Of a DNA stretch of 64,000 nucleotides, positions 24,340-32,588 are shown in pieces. A model generated the notes under the pieces. It searched no databases. It had not been told where the DNA came from and saw nothing but the letters and a program-made list of their open reading frames with translations. The first letter of the stretch is position 1, and the number at the start of each line of letters is the position of its first letter. Position numbers and translations under genes: made by a program. The DNA comes from Streptosporangiaceae bacterium (GTDB lineage: Bacteria > Actinomycetota > Actinomycetes > Streptosporangiales > Streptosporangiaceae): the NCBI GenBank assembly GCA_019245115.1, contig JAFARZ010000303.1, forward strand, positions 1 to 64,000, read 5' to 3'.

Positions 24340-25965
24340 ATGGGTGTCACTGCCGACTATGTCACCGCCGACTATGTCGTCGCCGGGGCCGGCAGCGCCG
24401 GCTGCGTGCTGGCGAAGCGTCTCGCCGAATCGGGCGCGAGCGTCATTCTGCTGGAGGCCGGCGGACCGGACCGCACCCGGCTGGTGCGTAAGCCGGGCAT
24501 GATCGCCATCTTCCACAATGTCCCGCAGCTGAAGAAGCGCCTGGACTGGGGTTACTACACGATCCCGCAGCCGCATGCGCTGAACCGGAAGATCCCCCAG
24601 CCGCGCGGGCGAGTGCTTGGCGGTTCCGGCTCGATCAACGGCCTGCTGTTCGTCCGCGGCAACGCCAGGAATTACGACGACTGGGCCGAGGACGGCTGCC
24701 GGGGCTGGGCGTTCCAGGACGTCCTTCCCAGCTTCAAGCGGCTGGAGAACTGGGAGGACGGCGCCACCGCGCTGCGCGGCACCGGCGGCCCGATCCAGGT
24801 GACCAGGCAGCGCGACCTCACTCCGGCCTCGCTGGCGTTCATCGAGGCGCTGGCCGAGACGGCCGGGATCAAGAAGATCGACGACTACAACGCCGAATCC
24901 CAGGAAGGCGTCGCCGTCTTCCAGGCGAGCGCGCGAGACGGCCTGCGGTATAGCTCCTCGGTCGGTTACCTGGATGACCATGGCCTGCCCAACCTCACGG
25001 TCCAGACCGGCGTGGTCATCACCAAGGTGCTCATCGACGGCAATCGCGCGACCGGCGTCGAGGTTCAGGCAAAGGAAGGCGCCACCAAGACGATCCGCGC
25101 CGAGCGCGAGGTGATCCTGGCCGCGGGCGCGTTCGGCTCACCGCAGCTGCTGATGCTGTCCGGCATCGGACCCGCGGCCCACCTGCGCCAGCACGGCATC
25201 GATGTGATCGCCGACCTTCCGGTGGGCGACAACCTGCACGACCACATGTTCGTCCCGATGACCTACGTCATGCGGTCGGCTCGCAACCGCGGGACCGCAC
25301 CTTATTTCTTCGGCGGCATGATCAAGGAGTCGATCCGCGGCGGCACCTGGATGGGGCGGACGGTGTTCGAGGTCGCCGGGTTCGTGCGCAGTTCCAAGGC
25401 CGATCGGATACCCGACATCCAGATCCACGTGCTGCCCTGGTCGTACCCGTTCCCCAACCAGGACGCGCCGATCAGGCACAAGGTGGACAAGCGCTCCGCG
25501 CTGACCATCATGCCGACGCTGATCTACCCGAAGAGCCGCGGCACGCTCCGGCTCGCCTCCGCCGACCCCTCGGCCGCCCCGCTCATCGACTTTGGTTACC
25601 TGTCCGAACCCGACGACACCACCGTGCTGCTGGACGGAATGGAGATGATCCGCGAGGCGATGTCCAGCAGGCTGATCGCGAGCGGCGTGGACCTGGAGCT
25701 CTCGCCCGGCACCGCCTATGCGGATCGTGCCGCGCTGGCCGCTGAGCTGCCGAACCGGGCAACGTCGGTCTATCACGCGGTGGGAAGCTGCCGGATGGGC
25801 TCGGACGAGCGCGCCGTCGTCGACCCCGAGCTCAGGGTACGAGGCATCGAGGGTCTCCGGGTCGCCGACGCTTCGATCATGCCGAGCATCACCGGCGGCA
25901 ACACCAACGCCCCGGCCATGATGATCGGCGAGCACGCCGCCGGCATCATGCTGGGGAATCCCTGA
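24340..25965 (+). CDS. GMC-family FAD oxidoreductase (choline dehydrogenase-like)
   Basis: A 541-residue flavoprotein alcohol dehydrogenase/oxidase. The FAD-binding dinucleotide loop is VVAGAGSAGCVLAKRL, with LLEAGG after it. The GMC signatures are RGRVLGGSGSINGLLFVRGN and GAFGSPQLLMLSGIGP. The active-site His pair is expected at YHAVGSCRMG and the following GGNTNAPAMMIGEHAA block. A 15-nt imperfect tandem duplication near the 5' end produces ADYVTADYVV. The nearby KstR-type site suggests a hydroxylated sterol or long-chain alcohol as substrate. It is followed after 3 nt by a flavin monooxygenase gene, so the two are cotranscribed. Confidence 0.9.
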   Translation: MGVTADYVTADYVVAGAGSAGCVLAKRLAESGASVILLEAGGPDRTRLVRKPGMIAIFHNVPQLKKRLDWGYYTIPQPHALNRKIPQPRGRVLGGSGSINGLLFVRGNARNYDDWAEDGCRGWAFQDVLPSFKRLENWEDGATALRGTGGPIQVTRQRDLTPASLAFIEALAETAGIKKIDDYNAESQEGVAVFQASARDGLRYSSSVGYLDDHGLPNLTVQTGVVITKVLIDGNRATGVEVQAKEGATKTIRAEREVILAAGAFGSPQLLMLSGIGPAAHLRQHGIDVIADLPVGDNLHDHMFVPMTYVMRSARNRGTAPYFFGGMIKESIRGGTWMGRTVFEVAGFVRSSKADRIPDIQIHVLPWSYPFPNQDAPIRHKVDKRSALTIMPTLIYPKSRGTLRLASADPSAAPLIDFGYLSEPDDTTVLLDGMEMIREAMSSRLIASGVDLELSPGTAYADRAALAAELPNRATSVYHAVGSCRMGSDERAVVDPELRVRGIEGLRVADASIMPSITGGNTNAPAMMIGEHAAGIMLGNP

Positions 25966-25968
25966 TCA

Positions 25969-27165
25969 ATGACACGTGTCGCGATCATCGGGGGAGGCAT
26001 TGGCGGACTGACCGCGGCGATCGCGCTGTCGCGGGCGGGGATCGAGGTGGCGGTCTACGAGGCAGCCGCCGAGCTCAAGGAGATCGGAGCCGGTGTCGCG
26101 CTGCATCCCAACGCGATGAAGGTGCTGCGCGCCATTGGCGTAGAGGACGACGTCCGCAAGGTGGCGGGACGGTCGCAGTGGCAGGTCACATGCAACTGGA
26201 AGACGGGCCGGGTGATCAGCAAGACCAACCGGCAGGAGCAGGCGGCCTCGTTCGGCACGGTGGGCGCGACCGTACACCGGGCCGATCTCCTCGACGTGCT
26301 CGCCGGCGCTCTGCCGGCCGGCATCGTTACCCTGGGCAGGCGATGCGCCGAGGTGCGGTCCGGCGGTGACCTCGCGGTCGCGCGCTTTGCGGACGGCGGC
26401 GAGATCGAGGCCGACGTCATCGTTGGCGCTGACGGTATCCACTCATCGGTCCGCGCCTCGCTGTTCGGCCCGGACGCCCCCCGGTTCACCGGGAAGATCT
26501 GCTATCGCAGTGTCGTCCCGGCGGAAGCTGTCCGCGGCGCCCGGCTCTTCGCTAACTTCGCCCAGTGGCTTGGCCCGCACGGCACGATCGTCCTCTACCC
26601 GATGCGCGGCGAGGACTTGATCAATATCGTCTGCCACTACGATGACGACGGCTACCGCCACGAGTCGTGGATCGCTGAGTGCGGCGGCGCTGAGGTGCTC
26701 GAGTGCTACGCCGGCTGGCACGAGTCCCTGCTTCGCCTGTTCGCCGCCGCGGACACCTGGTACAAGTGGGCGCTTTACGACCGCGATCCGATCCCGCGGT
26801 GGACACTCGGCCGGGTCACCGTCTTGGGCGACGCCGCGCATCCGATGCTCCCTTATCTGGGACAGGGCGCCTGCCAGGCGATCGAGGACGGCATGGTCCT
26901 GGCGGCGGCGCTGTCCGCGGAGGCCTCCGATCCGCTGACGGGCCTGGCCCGCTATGAGCGCACCCGCCGGCCGAGGGCAAGCCAGGTGGTGCTTGCCTCC
27001 CGGGAGCGAGGACTGAGTAATCACCTGACGTCTCGGTGGGCCGCATGGCGCCGGGATCTGTCGATCACGTGGCGACGGCACATGAACCGGCGCGACCCGG
27101 AGGGACGCGGCACCGCCTGGCTCGCCGGCTACGACGCGACCTCGCCAGAAGTGCTCGCCTCCTGA
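25969..27165 (+). CDS. FAD-dependent monooxygenase (salicylate hydroxylase-like)
   Basis: This 398-residue class A flavin monooxygenase has the NAD(P)H/FAD loop VAIIGGGIGGLTAAIAL, the DG motif VIVGADGIHSSVRA and the GD motif RVTVLGDAAHPMLPYLGQGACQAIEDG. These three motifs define the para-hydroxybenzoate/salicylate hydroxylase group. It would hydroxylate an aromatic or enolic substrate with NAD(P)H and oxygen. Its position behind the GMC oxidoreductase suggests use of that enzyme's product or a branch of steroid or aromatic degradation. The substrate cannot be deduced. Confidence 0.9.
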   Translation: MTRVAIIGGGIGGLTAAIALSRAGIEVAVYEAAAELKEIGAGVALHPNAMKVLRAIGVEDDVRKVAGRSQWQVTCNWKTGRVISKTNRQEQAASFGTVGATVHRADLLDVLAGALPAGIVTLGRRCAEVRSGGDLAVARFADGGEIEADVIVGADGIHSSVRASLFGPDAPRFTGKICYRSVVPAEAVRGARLFANFAQWLGPHGTIVLYPMRGEDLINIVCHYDDDGYRHESWIAECGGAEVLECYAGWHESLLRLFAAADTWYKWALYDRDPIPRWTLGRVTVLGDAAHPMLPYLGQGACQAIEDGMVLAAALSAEASDPLTGLARYERTRRPRASQVVLASRERGLSNHLTSRWAAWRRDLSITWRRHMNRRDPEGRGTAWLAGYDATSPEVLAS

Positions 27166-27206
27166 AACGCGTATCACCGCATAACGGGCGCACTGGCCAG
27201 CCATTT

Positions 27207-27290
27207 GCGGAAAATAAGAGCCATCTGGAAGAAAAGGCGCCGGAAACCAGCGCCCATTCTTCCGTAGAGCCCTTTTGTTCCACGTCGTCC
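27207..27290 (-). repeat. R1 structured repeat, copy C
   Basis: The inner stem GGAAGAA plus GGCG (27227-27239) pairs with CGCC plus TTCTTCC (27251-27263). The distal arm CCTTTTGTTCCAC (27271-27283) and the trailing CGTCGTCCA are shared with copies A and D. Here the inner right arm reads TTCTTCC where A and D have ATCCTCC, which restores full pairing. Confidence 0.78.
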
Positions 27291-27408
27291 AGCGAATCGA
27301 AGTCGCGGTCCGCGGTGTTACCGGATTGACCTGAATGTCCGACGAAACCCAAACGGATCTGGATTAAGACGGAACATCCATGCTAGACGGAAAATTCCTG
27401 TACGAATA

Positions 27409-27777
27409 GAGGCTGTCGCGTAACTCGTAGCCGTGGGGTGTCAAGTGCTGCAGCCGCACATGATGACGCCGGGCAGTCATGCTACTGGACAGCCGGTTCG
27501 TCCCGTATTCCCGGGCGGTGGCGGCGTCCTCGCATGGTTGTTTCGGGCTTCGTGGTGCTTTTTGTGCAGCGGGGTACACCAAAGTAACCACGAGGCCCGA
27601 ATCAACCGCGAGAAACTGCCCGGAGCTGCCCGTTTCCCGGAGCGCGCCCGCCGGTGTCAACCGCGGCGCGACGGTCCCTGGACACCTCAGAGCCCGTCAT
27701 CATCACAAAGCACTGTCGTAGTACCAATGCGGATGCGATGCCTCCCGACAGCCTGAGAGTAGTTACGCGACAGCCTC
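27409..27777. mobile_element. 369-bp non-autonomous element with 17-bp terminal inverted repeats
   Basis: GAGGCTGTCGCGTAACT (27409-27425) and its exact inverse (27761-27777) bound the element, and AATA occurs directly outside both ends as a possible 4-bp target duplication. No transposase domain is recognisable inside, so it is either a MITE-like derivative or a deleted insertion sequence. It contains the R2 copy C hairpin. Confidence 0.65.
27544..27603. repeat. R2 hairpin repeat, copy C
   Basis: The left arm TTCGGGCTTCGTGGT and the right arm ACCACGAGGCCCGAA pair over 15 positions with one mismatch. A further partial pairing lies inside (GGTGCTTTTTGTG with CACCAAAGTAACC). The right half is nearly identical to R2 copy D (57608-57655). 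Both follow an R1 copy by 200-260 bp on the same side. Confidence 0.7.
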
Positions 27778-28047
27778 AATACGACGGGTAAATTCCAGTC
27801 AGCACGAAATTTCCGCACTGTTGGAGGGAAAGGCGGACGCTGCATGGAGCGAGGGCCATCGACCCCGGCCGGGGCGCGGCGCAGACCTCCGCCGTTCGAC
27901 TTCCGCGATTGCCTCGAACGGGCCACGATCATGGGTGGCGCGCCTCCCGGGCCGGCTGACCGCCGCGTCGGCTGACCGCCGCGTCGGCTGATCTGCCGTG
28001 AGCAGAATCGGGGCGTATCGCCGGGTATGTCGTGCTAAAGCTGAGGT

Positions 28048-28458
28048 ATGGCTGACAGCGTCCGGCTCCACCTGGTCCCTGATCCCAGTGAGGCGCGGGA
28101 ACCCCGGCACCGAGAGACCCGGTCTCAGGAGCCCAGGCTCCAGGAACCGCGGCCTCAGGAACCACTGTGGCGTGAGGTCCTCGGCCGGAGGCTGCGGGTG
28201 ATCCGCCAGGACCAGCGCGAGACGCTCGCCGAGACGGCCGGCCGGGCGGGCATATCACCGCAATACCTTTCCGAGGTAGAGCGTGGGCGCAAGGAGCCGT
28301 CCAGCGAGATGATCGCCGCCCTGGCCGGAGCGCTCGGCATCACGCTGATCGACCTGACCGAGCAGGTCGCGGGTGACCTGCGTCGTCTCCAGGCGGTCGC
28401 CATCCCGCGCCGGACGGGCATCGGCCAGCCCCGCGCCCAGCTCTCCCTCGCCGCGTAA
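28048..28458 (+). CDS. PopR/ClgR-like XRE-family regulator of clp genes
   Basis: A 136-residue regulator with one XRE helix-turn-helix (about residues 45-100, [54 protein letters not shown]). The [11 protein letters not shown] stretch is the hallmark of actinobacterial ClgR/PopR proteins. In Streptomyces, PopR activates the clpP3-clpP4 operon and is degraded by ClpP1P2 through C-terminal alanines. This protein ends in SLAA, compatible with the same degron. It faces two clpP genes, and a TGCC-N3-GGCA palindrome is present upstream of them. The N-terminal 40 residues are low-complexity, with repeated QEP/REP. Confidence 0.85.
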   Translation: MADSVRLHLVPDPSEAREPRHRETRSQEPRLQEPRPQEPLWREVLGRRLRVIRQDQRETLAETAGRAGISPQYLSEVERGRKEPSSEMIAALAGALGITLIDLTEQVAGDLRRLQAVAIPRRTGIGQPRAQLSLAA

Positions 28459-29135
28459 CACCGCGTCTCGCCGCGTCTCGCCGCGTAGCGGGGCGGCGCT
28501 ACGCCACTTCGTAACGCCGCCGTAGCGCCGGGCGATGCCGCGTCCATGGTGCGGCGGTCGAGCACCTGGTCGACCAGGCCGTACTCGAGCGCCGCCGCGG
28601 CGGTGAACACCCGATCGCGGTCGGTGTCGTGCCGCAGCGTCTCCACCGACTGGCCGGTGTGCCGGGACAGGATCGATTCGATGGCGGCCCGCATCCGGAC
28701 GACCTCGTCGGCCTGCAAGATGAGGTCGGGAATCGGTCCCTGGCCGCGGGCGCCAGGCTGATGGATGACCACCCGGGCGTGGGGAAGCACGGCCCGTCGC
28801 CCGGGGGTACCCGCTGCCAGCAGCACCGCGCCGACGGCGATCGCCTGGCCGACGCAGAATGTCGCCACGGGTGCCTGGATGAACTGCATGGTGTCGTAGA
28901 CCGCGAGCATGGACGGCAGATCACCGCCTTCGCAGTTGATGTAAAGGTTGATCTCCTGCTCGGGGCTTTCCGCCTCCAGGTGCAGCAGCTGGGCGATGAG
29001 CGTATTGGCCACTCCGGGGTCGATGGCGGTGCCCAGGTACACGATCCGCTCGGTGAGCAGGTGAGAGTAGACGTCCATGATGCGCTCGCCGCGCGGATGC
29101 TGGGCGATGACGTTGGGAATCGTGTAGCTGCTCAT
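28155..29135 (-). CDS. ClpP paralogue lacking the catalytic serine (ClpR-like), with open C-terminal extension
   Basis: Residues 1 to about 200 have the ClpP fold: [60 protein letters not shown] (His125) and TDRDRVFTA (Asp174). The nucleophile position, Ser in the usual GQAAS, is Ala100 here (GQAIA), and the usual SPGG is CEGG. The subunit should therefore be proteolytically inactive, as are ClpR proteins of cyanobacteria and plastids, and would act in a mixed ring with the next ClpP. No stop occurs where ClpP proteins normally end. The frame runs on about 120 codons antisense through popR. The true C-terminus may be this extension or the result of a lost stop. The start overlaps the upstream clpP stop by 4 nt. 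Confidence 0.82.
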   Translation of the reverse strand: MSSYTIPNVIAQHPRGERIMDVYSHLLTERIVYLGTAIDPGVANTLIAQLLHLEAESPEQEINLYINCEGGDLPSMLAVYDTMQFIQAPVATFCVGQAIAVGAVLLAAGTPGRRAVLPHARVVIHQPGARGQGPIPDLILQADEVVRMRAAIESILSRHTGQSVETLRHDTDRDRVFTAAAALEYGLVDQVLDRRTMDAASPGATAALRSGVAPPRYAARRGETRCYAARESWARGWPMPVRRGMATAWRRRRSPATCSVRSISVMPSAPARAAIISLDGSLRPRSTSERYCGDMPARPAVSASVSRWSWRITRSLRPRTSRHSGS

Positions 29136-29749
29136 GCGCCGCTGCCCTTCAGTCCGATCTGGTGCTTCCTCGACGGCATGACCTGGTAGAAGTCGCCGAC
29201 GATCTGGTCGATGAACCCGTAATCCCTGGCCTGCTCAGCGGTGTACCAGCGGTCGTGCAAGGAGTCTTCGAAGATCCGCTCGACCGGCTGGCCGGTGTCT
29301 TCGGCGATGATGCCGAGCACGGTGTCCCGCATGTGCCGCAGATCGTCGGCCTGAACCTCGATCTCCACGGCGGTGCCGCCGATGCCCGCCGACCCCTGGT
29401 GCATGAGGATGCGGGAATGCGCGAGCGCGAAGCGCTTGCCTTTGGCGCCCGCCGACAGCAGGAACTGGCCGGCGCTGCACGCCAGCCCGAGCGCCAGCGT
29501 GGCGACGTCGCATGGCACGAGCCGCATCGCGTCCCGGATGGCGAGCATCGAATGGACCGATCCGCCGGGGGAGTGGATCCACAACGCTATGTCGGCGGCT
29601 TGATCCTCGGCGGCGAGCGTCAGCAACTGGGTGGTGAGCAGCGTCCCGTTGTCCTCGTCCAGCGCCCCGTCGAGCACGAGGATCCGCTGCTGAAGCAGTT
29701 GCTCCCGCGATCGCCAGCCGAACAGTGGTGTCTTTTCGTCTTGGGCCAT
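29132..29749 (-). CDS. ATP-dependent Clp protease proteolytic subunit ClpP
   Basis: The 205-residue serine peptidase subunit has an intact triad: Ser92 in GLACSAG, His117 in ILMHQ and Asp166 in [12 protein letters not shown] (residues 60-63) is conserved. It forms part of a double-heptamer chamber fed by an AAA+ unfoldase (ClpX or ClpC, encoded elsewhere). By context it is the ClpP3/ClpP4 type, an accessory pair induced by PopR when the main ClpP1P2 fails. ATG 29749 is preferred to GTG 29767 because GAAGG lies 5-9 nt before it. It is cotranscribed with, and overlaps, the serine-less paralogue. Confidence 0.9.
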   Translation of the reverse strand: MAQDEKTPLFGWRSREQLLQQRILVLDGALDEDNGTLLTTQLLTLAAEDQAADIALWIHSPGGSVHSMLAIRDAMRLVPCDVATLALGLACSAGQFLLSAGAKGKRFALAHSRILMHQGSAGIGGTAVEIEVQADDLRHMRDTVLGIIAEDTGQPVERIFEDSLHDRWYTAEQARDYGFIDQIVGDFYQVMPSRKHQIGLKGSGA

Positions 29750-29791
29750 GCCTTCAGGCTGCGCCACCAGGGCACTCCGGACGCTCCTGTA

Positions 29792-29804
29792 CTGCCCAGG
29801 GCAG
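29792..29804. promoter_or_regulatory. PopR-type palindrome upstream of the clpP operon
   Basis: CTGCCCAGGGCAG contains TGCC-N3-GGCA, which I recall as the core of the PopR recognition sequence. It lies 43 nt before the clpP start. With the PopR-like gene next door, it is the best candidate for the activator site. Confidence 0.5.
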
Positions 29805-29830
29805 ATCCGCTGTCAGCGGACGATCAACGA

Positions 29831-30661
29831 TCAGGGCTTTCGCCCCACCCCGCAGAACGCGTCGATCGCGGCCGGCGGGTCGGAGGAGTCCAACCGGGCA
29901 CGCCACTGCGAGGTCGAGACGATGCCCGGGTCCACCAGTTCCAGGTCCGCGAAATAACCCTTGATCCGCTCGGGCGTCCGCAGGTGATACGGGGTTCCGC
30001 CCGCCGCGACGTAGCGGCCCACCGCGCGAGCCCGCGCCGACTCCTCGGCCGGCTCGCCCGGTGCCTGACCGTGCAGGACATTAGTGCCGTCGTTGATGAC
30101 CAGATAACTGCCGGATGGCATGCTGCTCACCAGGCGAGCCACGATGGTCTCCGGCGCGTCCTCATCCGGCACGTGGCCGAGGACCCCGAGCATCATCACC
30201 GCGATCGGCTGGGTGAAATCCAGGGTCTGGCCCGCCTCGGCGAGAATCTTGTCCGGGTTGCGTACGTCGGAGTCGATGTAGGCGCATTCGCCCTTGGGGC
30301 CGCTGGTGAGCAGGGCACGGGCATGAACCAGTACGAGAGGGTCGTTGTCCACGTACACGACCCGCGCCGTCGGCGTCACCCGCTGGGCGACTTCGTGCGT
30401 GTTGTCCGCCGTGGGCAGGCCGGTGCCGATGTCGAGGAACTGCCAGATCCCCGCGTCGGCGGCCAGGAAGCGGACGACGCGGCCGAGGAAGGCCCTCGAC
30501 TGCCTGGCAACGTCGACCATGCCGGGGAAGATGGCCAGCAATTCGTCGCCGATCTCGCGGTCGACGGCGTAGTTGTCCTTGCCGCCCAGCCAGTAATTCC
30601 AGATCCTCGCGGGATGCGGCCGACTGGTGTCGATGGCCGTCCTGGCGGTCAGATCAGACAC
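29831..30661 (-). CDS. SAM-dependent methyltransferase, Methyltransf_19 (DUF574) family
   Basis: This 276-residue protein has the family opening (IDTSRPHPARIWNYWLGGKDNYAVDRE) found in a very large actinobacterial methyltransferase family. The SAM-binding stretch is QFLDIGTGLPTADNTHEVA and the acidic loop VVYVDNDPLVL. Substrates of this family are mostly unknown. The GTG start at 30661 overlaps the sulfotransferase stop by 13 nt, making it the last gene of the SnoaL-DUF1214-SDR-sulfotransferase operon. It may be a later addition to that operon. Confidence 0.88.
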   Translation of the reverse strand: MSDLTARTAIDTSRPHPARIWNYWLGGKDNYAVDREIGDELLAIFPGMVDVARQSRAFLGRVVRFLAADAGIWQFLDIGTGLPTADNTHEVAQRVTPTARVVYVDNDPLVLVHARALLTSGPKGECAYIDSDVRNPDKILAEAGQTLDFTQPIAVMMLGVLGHVPDEDAPETIVARLVSSMPSGSYLVINDGTNVLHGQAPGEPAEESARARAVGRYVAAGGTPYHLRTPERIKGYFADLELVDPGIVSTSQWRARLDSSDPPAAIDAFCGVGRKP

Positions 30662-31818
30662 AGAAAGAACCTTAACATCGCGAACGCGGCGGCCACTTCC
30701 GCAGTGTCCAAGCCGAAATCCGCCAGGGTGTACTTGTGTTCCCGCCGCGCCTCACCCGGGCCGCCGGATGGCAGCACCGCTCGCATCGCGTCCACGGCCG
30801 GGGCGCTGAGCGGCAGCCCGAACGCCTCGTACACTCCCTTGATCGTTCCCATGGGGTCGGCGACCAGGTCGTCGTAGGCGACATCGAAGAACTGCGCGGG
30901 TGAATACCGGGCCCGTGCCGCCGCGAACCGCGCGAGGCCCGATGACCACAGCGAAAGCTGATCCGCGCCGATCACCGGCCCGCGGAAGGTGGCCGACCAT
31001 CCCGCCGAGGCATGGGCGGCCAGCGAGCACATGGACGCCATCGCCACTTCCGGCGACCGGTGCGTGACGATCACCAGCGCGTCCGGGTACACGCTCATCA
31101 GCGCGTCCAGCGCGAACAGGTGAGAGGGATTCTTCAGCACCCATCGCCGGCCGGCGTCCCGCAGCCCGATGAGCTGGAGGTTGCGCCGGTGCCGCTGGTA
31201 GGAAGGCAGCCAATCCTGCCCGGCCAGCCAGGAAGAGTACGCGGGCAGGTGAGCCAGGCACTGGAACGACACCGAACGCATCGACTGGCGCAGCAGCTGC
31301 CAGCATTCCTCCACCTGGTCCGCGCCCATCTGGTGTACCGCGTCGAAGGACGGGTGCGTGGCCTGATGCCGCGCGATCCCGGCGGCCACGAACTGGTAGG
31401 CGACGTTGTCCGCCCACTGGTCGCGCGGCGGCCTCGGCTGCGGCGCCTCGGCCAGCCACAGCTCGAGGCCCTGGTGCGCCGGATCGGCTGCCAGCAGCCG
31501 GTGCAGGAACGTGGTCCCGGTGCGCGGCAGTCCGGTGACGAAGACCGGCCGCGCGACCGGGACGGACGCGTGTTCCGGATGGGCCGCGAAGCCCGCCTCG
31601 CTGAGCAACCGCGCCACCAGCGCTCCGCGCAGCATCGCGCGTGCCGCTTTCTGGCCGGCCTCGGTCAGCCCGGCCTCTCGCGAGAACGACTCGAGCAGCA
31701 CGGCCAGGCCGTCGGAGTAATCGTCGGTGCCGAAATCCGACAGCCCGGTCATGCCCGCTGCCTTCGCCTGAAGCTCGGCGGCGGTGCCGATCAAAGGGCC
31801 GGTCAAAGGGCCGGTCAA
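30649..31818 (-). CDS. PAPS-type sulfotransferase-like protein (Rv3529c-like)
   Basis: A 389-residue protein of the sulfotransferase family. The 5'-phosphosulfate loop is in VFVTGLPRTGTTFLHRLLA, and the 3'-phosphate-binding region is near VIVTHRSPEVAMAS. WVLKNPSHLFALDAL between them is typical of the actinobacterial group. The N-terminus includes GLSDFGTDDYSDGL, a family feature, so the start must lie upstream of it. TTG 31818 overlaps the SDR stop (TTGA) and is preferred to a longer start at 31851. A 12-nt tandem repeat of TTGACCGGCCCT sits at the start. The DUF1214-SDR-sulfotransferase order matches the sterol-cluster genes Rv3531c-Rv3529c as I recall them. Its biochemical role there is undefined. 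Confidence 0.85.
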   Translation of the reverse strand: MTGPLTGPLIGTAAELQAKAAGMTGLSDFGTDDYSDGLAVLLESFSREAGLTEAGQKAARAMLRGALVARLLSEAGFAAHPEHASVPVARPVFVTGLPRTGTTFLHRLLAADPAHQGLELWLAEAPQPRPPRDQWADNVAYQFVAAGIARHQATHPSFDAVHQMGADQVEECWQLLRQSMRSVSFQCLAHLPAYSSWLAGQDWLPSYQRHRRNLQLIGLRDAGRRWVLKNPSHLFALDALMSVYPDALVIVTHRSPEVAMASMCSLAAHASAGWSATFRGPVIGADQLSLWSSGLARFAAARARYSPAQFFDVAYDDLVADPMGTIKGVYEAFGLPLSAPAVDAMRAVLPSGGPGEARREHKYTLADFGLDTAEVAAAFAMLRFFLCLI

Positions 31819-32588
31819 TGGTGGTACTCGCCGCAGTTCACGTCCAGGCACTGCCCGGTGATGGCCCTGGCCAGCGGCGAGGCGAGGAACACGGCCGCGT
31901 CGGCGACCTCGTCCGGATCCACCAGCCGGCCCAGGTCGTTGCCGGCCGCGGTCTCGTCGTATATGACCTGCGGGTCAACCTGGCGTTTGTGGGCCAGGTA
32001 CGAGAAGTACCACTTCAGCGAGTCACCCCAGATGTGCCCCGGCGCGATCGAATTGACCCGGATGCCCCGCGGCCCCAGCTCGGTCGCAAGCGATTGCGCC
32101 ATCGCGAGCAGCGCGGACTTGGCCATCTTGTACGGCCCCATGGTGCGCTGCGAGAATCGCACGACCATGGAATTGATCATCACCACCGCTCCCTTACTCT
32201 CCTCGAGATAGGGAACGAATTGGCGTATCAGTCGCAGGGCCGCTATCACGTTCCCCTGGAAGGCGTCCTGGGTGGCGTCCAGGTCCACGACCATCAGGTC
32301 CTTGATCGGGGGCATCGCCAGCGCGTTGTACACCAGGGCGTCCACCCGGCCGAACGCGGTGATTGCCGCCTGCGCCAGCGCGGCGGCGTCGTCGGCCTGG
32401 GTCAGGTCGGCGGGCACGGCCAGCGCGCGCCTTCCCAGGGTGTCGACCTCCTTGGCGACCTCGTCCAGCCGGGCCGCGGTTCGCGCGGCCAGCACCACGT
32501 CGGCGCCCTGGCGCGCACTGGCCAGCGCCAGGGACCGCCCCACGCCGGTGCCCACCCCGGCCACCACGACCACCTTGTCCTGAAGCAT
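31815..32588 (-). CDS. SDR oxidoreductase (Rv3530c-like)
   Basis: A 257-residue classical short-chain dehydrogenase. The cofactor loop is VVVVAGVGTGVGRSLALAS. Catalytic residues are the Ser of MINSMVV and Tyr/Lys of YKMAKSAL. The usual NNAG is replaced by YNALA (residues about 87-91), which is uncommon. ATG 32588 shares its A with the upstream stop (TGATG), so translation is coupled. It sits between the DUF1214 protein and the sulfotransferase in an operon behind KstR-type operator 3. Redox of a sterol-derived hydroxyl or keto group is likely. Confidence 0.88.
   Translation of the reverse strand: MLQDKVVVVAGVGTGVGRSLALASARQGADVVLAARTAARLDEVAKEVDTLGRRALAVPADLTQADDAAALAQAAITAFGRVDALVYNALAMPPIKDLMVVDLDATQDAFQGNVIAALRLIRQFVPYLEESKGAVVMINSMVVRFSQRTMGPYKMAKSALLAMAQSLATELGPRGIRVNSIAPGHIWGDSLKWYFSYLAHKRQVDPQVIYDETAAGNDLGRLVDPDEVADAAVFLASPLARAITGQCLDVNCGEYHH

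Larger units (their letters stand above)
27166..28047. other. 882-bp intergenic region with R1-C and an inverted-repeat element
   Basis: No confident gene is present. It holds R1 copy C (27207-27290), the element with 17-bp terminal inverted repeats (27409-27777), R2 copy C inside that element, and a direct repeat GACCGCCGCGTCGGCT (near 27958-27990). A 43-codon frame at 27844-27975, with GGAGGG 14 nt upstream, encodes an Arg/Pro-rich peptide. It is a weak gene candidate only. Confidence 0.6.

Noticed and set aside
27364-27660. 98-codon minus-strand frame as a transposase remnant inside the inverted-repeat element
   Set aside because: No DDE or helix-turn-helix motif is visible and the frame crosses the left terminal repeat.
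29162-30877. 571-codon plus-strand open frame across clpP and the methyltransferase
   Set aside because: It is antisense to two recognised genes and has no domain, so it is a high-GC artefact.
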